Source: an uncultured Lachnospiraceae bacterium
GTDB lineage: Bacteria > Bacillota > Clostridia > Lachnospirales > Lachnospiraceae
NCBI GenBank assembly: GCA_944376975.1
Contig: CALWEE010000043.1
Coordinates: forward strand, 1 to 10,344
Direction of reading: 5' to 3'
Length of the DNA stretch: 10,344 nt
The position numbers were made by a program, and so were the translations under genes. This document shows, in pieces, positions 6,289 through 10,344 of the stretch. A model generated the notes under the pieces. That model saw only the letters and a program-made list of their open reading frames with translations, did not search any database and was not told where the DNA came from. Every line of letters begins with the position of its first letter. The stretch's first letter is position 1.

Positions 6289-6884
6289 TGAACTATTATA
6301 CCAGTCAGATAACCCGGCTTATCGAAGAACTGTCCAAGCTTCCGGGCATCGGTTCCAAGTCGGCGCAGCGTCTGGCTTTCCATATCATCAATATGCCGAA
6401 AGATTCGGCGAAGCAGCTGGCCGATTCCATCGTGGACGCCAGGGAGCATATCCGGTATTGCAGTCAGTGCTTTAACCTGACGGACAAGGAACTGTGTCCC
6501 ATCTGCGCGGACCCGAAGCGGGACCAGAAGGTGATCATGGTGGTGGAGACGCCGAGAGACCTGGCGGCCTATGAAAAGACCGGCAAATTCAACGGCGTCT
6601 ATCATGTCCTGCACGGCGCCATCTCGCCCATGCTCGGGATCGGGCCCAACGACATCCGGCTCAAAGAGCTGATGCTCCGGCTCCAGAAAGATGTGGACGA
6701 AGTGATCATCGCCACCAATTCGAGCCTGGAAGGCGAGACGACGGCCATGTATATCAGCAAGCTGATCAAACCCACGGGCATCAAGGTGACCCGTATCGCC
6801 AGCGGCGTCCCGGTGGGCGGCGATCTGGAATATATCGACGAAGTGACGTTACTGCGGGCTCTGGAAGGCCGTGTCGAGCTGTAA
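6288..6884 (+). CDS. recR: Recombination mediator protein RecR
   Basis: Works with RecO (and RecF) to load RecA on SSB-coated single-stranded DNA in gap repair. The 198-aa length is standard. Domains in order: N-terminal helix-hairpin-helix [13 protein letters not shown] (18-30), a C4 zinc finger with C58, C61, C70 and C73 (CSQC and CPIC), a TOPRIM domain starting at [10 protein letters not shown] (83-92) and containing [20 protein letters not shown] (104-123), and the C-terminal Walker-B-like and tail region ending [10 protein letters not shown]. The ATG overlaps the ybaB stop by one base, and no independent ribosome site is obvious, so translational coupling is likely. It is the last gene of the operon. 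Its final 36 bp overlap the 3' end of the convergent yyaC-like gene, and the terminator lies about 120 nt further on. Confidence 0.96.
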   Translation: MNYYTSQITRLIEELSKLPGIGSKSAQRLAFHIINMPKDSAKQLADSIVDAREHIRYCSQCFNLTDKELCPICADPKRDQKVIMVVETPRDLAAYEKTGKFNGVYHVLHGAISPMLGIGPNDIRLKELMLRLQKDVDEVIIATNSSLEGETTAMYISKLIKPTGIKVTRIASGVPVGGDLEYIDEVTLLRALEGRVEL

Positions 6885-7370
6885 AAGCCCGGCGGATATG
6901 CAGCGTCCGAAGCGGACCAGCATATGGGCCGCGGCAGGCGCGTCCAGGTCTTCAAAGACGCCGGTGACCTGTATGTCACCCACAGGCGGAAGTTTTTTGC
7001 CGACCCCTTTTCCCGGGAAAAGGGGTCCTTTTTTTATGGTGATGTAGCCGGTCTGGGCCGACGTGCCCAAAGCCGCGTCAATGGCGATGACAAAGGGGCG
7101 CCGTTCCCCCTCTTTCAGCCGCAGGCAGGCTTTGGAAAGGTTGAGGGCGTGGACCGGCCGGTCCAACGTGCCGTACACCCTCCGGCAGTGGTTCTGGGTC
7201 AGGATGGTGCCGATGACCGGCCCCAGGCAGTCGCCCAAAAGCAGCGGGCTGCCGACGCAGATAAACGCCAGCGGGTCATGGTTTTTATTGTACTTCGCGG
7301 TCAGCTGGCGCAGGCGGGAATAGAAGATATGGTCAGCGTCCGGATGATCCGGATGGATCCAATACATCAT
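6849..7370 (-). CDS. yyaC: Spore protease YyaC-family protein (DUF1256)
   Basis: Member of the YyaC family, found in endospore formers and related in fold to HybD-type hydrogenase-maturation proteases. The true substrate is unknown to me. The 173-aa product shows [18 protein letters not shown] (37-54) with the GDxLGP core (D47), a conserved [14 protein letters not shown] (65-78), VIAIDAALG (94-102), a Gly-rich PGKGVGK loop (119-125) and VGDIQVTGV (130-138). ATG at 7370 follows AAAAAAGGAG with 6-nt spacing. A second ATG one codon later is also possible. It converges on recR and the two coding regions overlap by 36 bp (6849-6884). Residues 115-123 are encoded by a perfect palindrome that acts on the other strand as the recR operon terminator. 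Forespore expression is expected from the family, but the promoter here is unclear. Confidence 0.85.
   Translation of the reverse strand: MMYWIHPDHPDADHIFYSRLRQLTAKYNKNHDPLAFICVGSPLLLGDCLGPVIGTILTQNHCRRVYGTLDRPVHALNLSKACLRLKEGERRPFVIAIDAALGTSAQTGYITIKKGPLFPGKGVGKKLPPVGDIQVTGVFEDLDAPAAAHMLVRFGRCISAGLLQLDTAFQSPQ
7002..7035 (+). terminator. Intrinsic terminator of the pfkA-dnaX-ybaB-recR operon, inside yyaC
   Basis: Perfect 26-bp palindrome with arms GACCCCTTTTCCC (7002-7014) and its reverse complement (7015-7027), then C and seven T (7029-7035). A smaller hairpin, GGTGAC/GTCACC (6963-6980), precedes it. It lies 117 nt after the recR stop, on the strand opposite the yyaC coding sequence. In the yyaC direction the palindrome is followed by GGCAAAAAAC rather than a T tract, so it should terminate rightward transcription only. 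Confidence 0.8.
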
Positions 7371-7550
7371 AGGTTACTCCTTTTTTACAGAGAGTCTTAA
7401 CCAGTATATGAAAAAATATACCCGGTCAGACGCGCGGGTGAAACGCGTCGAAAACTTATGCGTCCCGCGTGACGGGTTTCGATAAATAAATCGGCGGGTT
7501 TGTGATAGACTGGCTGTGTTCTGAAGTAAGGATTTAAGGAAGGTGAGGGC
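7371..7550. other. Divergent intergenic region rich in inverted repeats
   Basis: Holds the leaders of the leftward yyaC-like gene and the rightward MPN-LysM gene. Visible inverted repeats: GACGCG...CGCGTC (about 7429-7449), ACCCG...CGGGT (about 7420-7439), and TCGAAA...TTTCGA (about 7448-7483), the last enclosing CCCG...CGGG (about 7464-7476). None has a following T tract. On the minus strand GTATA (7417-7421) and GGTTAAGAC (7394-7402) are spaced 14 nt apart, loosely like a sigma-F promoter. Function is unassigned. Confidence 0.35.
7483..7511 (+). promoter_or_regulatory. Candidate extended -10 promoter for the MPN-LysM gene
   Basis: TG-A-TAGACT (7503-7511) matches an extended -10. The -35 position 17 bp upstream is poor (TAAATA, 7483-7488). 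The predicted start is near 7518, about 33 nt before the ATG. Confidence 0.4.
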
Positions 7551-8702
7551 ATGGTTGAGATCAAAAACCAGTATACCGGACGCGAAAAACTTAAATTACC
7601 GAAGAATATACGTCAGGTCGGGACGCCGGGAGCGCCAAGAAAGATCTATGTGGAAGATTATGTGGTCACCTACATGAACCAGCTGGCGAAAGACAGCGGC
7701 GGCCGTCAGGCGGCGGCCATCCTTCTGGGCTTCTTCACAAGGGAGGATCAGACGTGCCTCACATTTGTCAACGGGGCGGTGGCCGTACCGGAAGCCGAAG
7801 TGGAAGACGACCAGATCGCCTTTGACAGCGATCTGTGGGAAAAGATCTACGACACCATCCATACGTATTTTAAGAACGGGGAGATCGTGGGCTGGTTTTT
7901 GTCCCGGCCCGGCAGATCGCTGGAGATCAATGAAAAGATCACGAAAACACACGCGGATCAGTTCCCGGGAGCGGAAAAAGCGTTTTACTTGATGGATCCT
8001 CTGGACCGGGAAGACGCTTTTTTCATATATGAAAACGGCCGGCTGACCCGGCAGCGGGGCTACTATATATATTATGAACGCAATGAAGACATGCAGAATT
8101 ACATGGTCGAAAGCCGGAAACGGCCGACGACGGACCTGAAGACGGAACCCGAAGACGGATACCGGAACCGTTTTGAGAAAATGGCCGCCGTCAAAAAAGC
8201 CGGAAGACGGGACGATAAACCGGAAAAGGCGGCGAAGGCCGACCGTCCGACCAAGGCGAAAAAAGCGGACGCGAAACCGGTATTTAAACTGTCCTATACG
8301 GCGACGGCGCTGGCGGCCATGTGCGTCCTCCTTGTGGGGATGGCCGGGATCAACCGGTTTTATACCGGGCCCGCGGCGCGGCCGGCGGGCAATGTTTCCG
8401 GCGGCGTATCGGGGGAGTCGGTTTCCATTGAAGTCGTGGAAGGCAAGATCCCGGAAACTTCGGCAGACGCCAAAACGCCGGATACAGCCGGTGAAACCGG
8501 GGAGACGTCGGAGGAAACCGAGGAAGCGGCCGCGGCAAACGCGGGGGCACTGAAAAGATATACGGTCCAGCGGGGCGACACGCTGGCCAATATTTCCATC
8601 AGCCTGTACGACACAAGGGACTATGTGGATACGATCTGCGAAATGAACGATATCAAGGACCCGGATCTGATCTATGAAGGGATGATTTTGGAACTTCCGT
8701 AA
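7551..8702 (+). CDS. Membrane protein with N-terminal degenerate MPN/JAB-like domain and C-terminal LysM domain
   Basis: Function not known. Residues about 31-172 read like an MPN (JAB1/PAD1) fold: helix KIYVEDYVVTYMNQLAKD (31-48), AAAILLGFF (54-62), LTFVNGAVAVPEAE (70-83), IAFDSDLWEKIYDTIH (89-104), then GEIVGWFLSRPG (110-121) and KAFYLMDPLD (143-152). In active JAMM enzymes the segment after VGW is HSHP. Here it is LSRP, so both metal-binding histidines are absent. A Lys-rich basic linker (about 205-246) precedes one membrane helix (about 248-267). Next come a Thr/Glu-rich acidic linker (about 300-326) and a LysM domain (336-382: YTVQRGDTLANIS to YEGMILELP) that should bind peptidoglycan or chitin-like glycans. 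The basic side before the helix predicts N-in, C-out. GGAAGGTGAGGG precedes the ATG. The LysM and membrane parts are sure; the MPN assignment is my reading by eye. Confidence 0.82.
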   Translation: MVEIKNQYTGREKLKLPKNIRQVGTPGAPRKIYVEDYVVTYMNQLAKDSGGRQAAAILLGFFTREDQTCLTFVNGAVAVPEAEVEDDQIAFDSDLWEKIYDTIHTYFKNGEIVGWFLSRPGRSLEINEKITKTHADQFPGAEKAFYLMDPLDREDAFFIYENGRLTRQRGYYIYYERNEDMQNYMVESRKRPTTDLKTEPEDGYRNRFEKMAAVKKAGRRDDKPEKAAKADRPTKAKKADAKPVFKLSYTATALAAMCVLLVGMAGINRFYTGPAARPAGNVSGGVSGESVSIEVVEGKIPETSADAKTPDTAGETGETSEETEEAAAANAGALKRYTVQRGDTLANISISLYDTRDYVDTICEMNDIKDPDLIYEGMILELP

Positions 8703-8711
8703 AAAAGGGGA

Positions 8712-8740
8712 TGAACTTTCGGAAAGAATGCGTTATAATA
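8712..8740 (+). promoter_or_regulatory. Promoter of the DUF5711-like gene, with twin palindromes
   Basis: Perfect -10 TATAAT (8735-8740) with a weak -35 ATGAAC (8712-8717) 17 bp upstream. The predicted start is near 8747. One palindrome (8717-8727) lies in the spacer and another (8753-8766) just past the start, suggesting a regulated promoter. Confidence 0.55.
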
Positions 8741-8766
8741 AATCATTATCGACTTTCGGGAAAGTG
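8716..8766. repeat. Pair of palindromic repeats ACTTTCGG(G)AAAG
   Basis: Copy 1 is CTTTC-G-GAAAG (8717-8727). Copy 2 is ACTTTC-GG-GAAAGT (8753-8766). Both share ACTTTCGG as a direct repeat, and their centres lie about 37 bp apart, with the -10 element between them. They could be operator sites for a dimeric regulator, or, for copy 2, an mRNA hairpin overlapping the weak ribosome site of the next gene. Confidence 0.5.
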
Positions 8767-8773
8767 AATAAAT

Positions 8774-9955
8774 ATGGAAAAAATACGGAGTATCTGGTCG
8801 CGTATCAGAAGCACATCAGAAAATACATTTTATAAAGTCAGACAGGTGCTGGCCGGGCACAAGAAGCAGGCCATCGCGCTGGCCGTGGCCGTTCTCACGG
8901 TCATCGCCGGCATCCTGTGGTTTTTCCTGCGGACGTATCACGATTATTCCGTGGTGGATACTTACTCAAGGAACAGCGATACGTCCGCGGAATATTATTT
9001 CCGGGAAGACGGGTTCATCTGCTACAGCAAGGACGGTATCTCTTTTTCCGATAATTCGGGCGAGGTGCTGTGGAACCAGGTGTTCGACATGTCTTCTCCC
9101 AAGCTGAGCGTCTGCGGCGACTATATGGCCATCGGCGACGTGGGCGCCAACACGGTGTACATATTTAACGGCAGCGGAACGGTGGGCCGCCTGGACCTGG
9201 AAAATCCGCTCCAGGACCTTCGCGTGGCCGGCCAGGGCGTGGTGGCGGCTGTCTTGTCCGACGGCGCTTCCAACCAGATCGATCTTTACAATACGGACGG
9301 GGAGGAACTGGTGAACATCCGGGCCACGATCAGCCAGAGCGGTTATCCTCTGGCGCTGGCTGTCTCCGACGACGCCACGAAAATGGCGGTGAGCTACATA
9401 AAGATGACGGGGACCATCGGCGGCCGGATCGTATTCTATGATTTTTCCGACCCGGACGAAAGCGGTGAAAAAGGAAGTTTTGAATACGATCAGCTTTTCC
9501 CCAAGCTGGAATTTATGGATAAGAAGACCCTCCTGGCCTGCGGCGAGGACGGTTTTATGACCTTTAACGTGGGCGGCGCCATAAAAGAGGGCGCCCAGGT
9601 GAGCGTGGAAGAGGAGATGCGCAGCATCTTCGTGACGGACAACCGGGTGGGCGTGATCGTGCGGAACTCCAACGTGACCGAGGAAACGCCGGAAAAATAT
9701 ATCTTAAACGTTTACACCCTTGGTGGGCGGCAGAAGCTGTCCCTGCCCTTTGATTTCGAGTATAAATACGTGGAAGCGGACGGGAGCGACATCATCTTAT
9801 ACAATGACGACGCCTGCCGCGTCTACAATTACAGAGGCCACCTGAAATTTGAATATACGTTTGAGCAGACGATCGAGTCCGTGCTCCCGGCGAAGGGGCG
9901 GAACACGTATATGCTCATCAACAGTCAGGAAGTACAGAAGATACGATTGAAATAG
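8774..9955 (+). CDS. DUF5711-like membrane-anchored propeller-like protein
   Basis: No known enzymatic function. The 393-aa product has a basic N-terminal cytoplasmic region (1-31), one membrane helix (about 32-52: KQAIALAVAVLTVIAGILWFF) and a long extracytoplasmic domain. That domain is made of repeated short beta-strand units such as FICYSKDGISFSDNSGEVLW, VYIFNGSGTVGRLD, IDLYNTDGEELVNI and CRVYNYRGHLKFEY. These suggest a WD40/PQQ-like beta-propeller. The overall pattern, and a CvpA-like gene directly after, match the DUF5711 family of Lachnospiraceae as I remember it. The ATG at 8774 has only a weak ribosome site (GGGAAAG about 10 nt upstream), which lies within a palindrome. It seems to have its own promoter. 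The following gene starts 15 nt after the stop. The family name is from memory and was not searched. Confidence 0.72.
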   Translation: MEKIRSIWSRIRSTSENTFYKVRQVLAGHKKQAIALAVAVLTVIAGILWFFLRTYHDYSVVDTYSRNSDTSAEYYFREDGFICYSKDGISFSDNSGEVLWNQVFDMSSPKLSVCGDYMAIGDVGANTVYIFNGSGTVGRLDLENPLQDLRVAGQGVVAAVLSDGASNQIDLYNTDGEELVNIRATISQSGYPLALAVSDDATKMAVSYIKMTGTIGGRIVFYDFSDPDESGEKGSFEYDQLFPKLEFMDKKTLLACGEDGFMTFNVGGAIKEGAQVSVEEEMRSIFVTDNRVGVIVRNSNVTEETPEKYILNVYTLGGRQKLSLPFDFEYKYVEADGSDIILYNDDACRVYNYRGHLKFEYTFEQTIESVLPAKGRNTYMLINSQEVQKIRLK

Positions 9956-9970
9956 AAAGGCGGAGATACA

Positions 9971-10344
9971 TTGACAGGAAGTGGTTTGACAGGCATCAAT
10001 ATCGTGTTTATCCTGGTCGTTCTGTTTTTTATCATCAGCATGGCCATCGGGTATAACCGTGGGTTCATAAAAACATTTTTCGCCACATTTTCTTTGGCCA
10101 TCGCCGTTTTCATCGCGGTCCAGGGCAGCCCGTACGTGGGCAAGATCTTACAGCGCACGCCGATCTATACCGGCATCGCCGGCCAGATCGAGGAACGGCT
10201 GAACGTATCCGGCGCCCAGGAGGCGTCGAAGGTGTCCCAGCAGATTGACGCGATCAACCAGTACGATATACCGGACGCGCTGAAAGAGGCGCTGATCGAA
10301 AACAACAACAGCCAGATATACGAAGCCCTGGGGATCACCCGGTT
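9971..10344 (+). CDS. CvpA-family membrane protein, partial (cut by window end)
   Basis: Start of a membrane protein like CvpA/colicin V production proteins, whose role in Gram-positive bacteria is poorly defined. The TTG at 9971 is chosen because GGCGGAG sits 5 nt upstream, with no better ATG. The 124 visible codons encode a first hydrophobic helix INIVFILVVLFFIISMAIGY (9-28), the CvpA-typical NRGFIKTFF (29-37), a second helix ATFSLAIAVFIAVQGSPYVG (38-57), and then a soluble insertion rich in Gln, Glu and Ala (about 70-120) of the kind seen in longer clostridial CvpA proteins. The reading frame stays open to the window end. It lies 15 nt after the DUF5711-like gene, so the two are very likely cotranscribed. 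Confidence 0.78.
   Translation, partial: MTGSGLTGINIVFILVVLFFIISMAIGYNRGFIKTFFATFSLAIAVFIAVQGSPYVGKILQRTPIYTGIAGQIEERLNVSGAQEASKVSQQIDAINQYDIPDALKEALIENNNSQIYEALGITR

Noticed and set aside
5382..6614. Open 410-codon frame on the minus strand across dnaX, ybaB and recR
   Set aside because: It lies antisense to three strongly recognised genes, is low-complexity in composition, and has no family-like motifs; a GC-driven shadow frame.
6753..6766. Palindrome ATCAGC-AA-GCTGAT in recR as a terminator for the leftward yyaC transcript
   Set aside because: No T tract on the minus strand after it; it is most likely chance within a coding sequence.

Overview
The window looks like a chromosomal segment of a spore-forming, strictly anaerobic Clostridia member, most likely a Lachnospiraceae with moderately high GC (mid-50s % by eye). 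The reasons are a radical-SAM activase of the anaerobic ribonucleotide reductase type, a YyaC-family spore-protease-like gene, the large Gram-positive SRP RNA beside tadA and dnaX, a PFK of the Gly/Lys clostridial type, strong AGGAGG-type ribosome sites, and a DUF5711-like gene followed by a CvpA-like gene. No mobile element, CRISPR array, tRNA or rRNA was seen. Species assignment is inference.

Layout. (1) 59-1285, minus strand: a radical-SAM NrdG-type activase, an intrinsic terminator, then a short TetR-family regulator with a probable operator just upstream. (2) 1331-1399: back-to-back sigma-A promoters, firing left into the activase gene and right into lgt. (3) 1449-2803, plus: lgt and tadA, overlapping by ATGA. 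(4) 2750-3128: a near-consensus promoter inside the 3' end of tadA, the 266-nt SRP RNA and its terminator. (5) 3137-7035, plus: promoter, pfkA-like gene, dnaX, ybaB/ebfC and recR, ending at a strong terminator embedded in the antisense strand of the next gene. (6) 6849-7370, minus: yyaC-like gene, converging on recR and overlapping its coding end by 36 bp. (7) 7551-end, plus: a membrane protein joining a degenerate MPN/JAB-like domain to an extracellular LysM domain, a DUF5711-like membrane-anchored propeller-like protein behind a promoter flanked by twin palindromes, and the start of a CvpA-like membrane protein cut by the window edge.

How the genes work together. The middle block is the classic Firmicutes information-processing neighbourhood (tadA, SRP RNA, dnaX, ybaB, recR): tRNA wobble editing, protein targeting, clamp loading, nucleoid binding and recombinational repair. 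A phosphofructokinase gene is placed at the head of the dnaX operon. Lgt (lipoprotein lipidation) and SRP both serve protein export. The right end is an envelope-linked set of three consecutive membrane proteins next to a sporulation-type gene. It is the least characterised part. The most interesting item there is the MPN-like domain whose JAMM metal-binding His-x-His is replaced by Leu-x-Arg, tethered across the membrane to a LysM domain.
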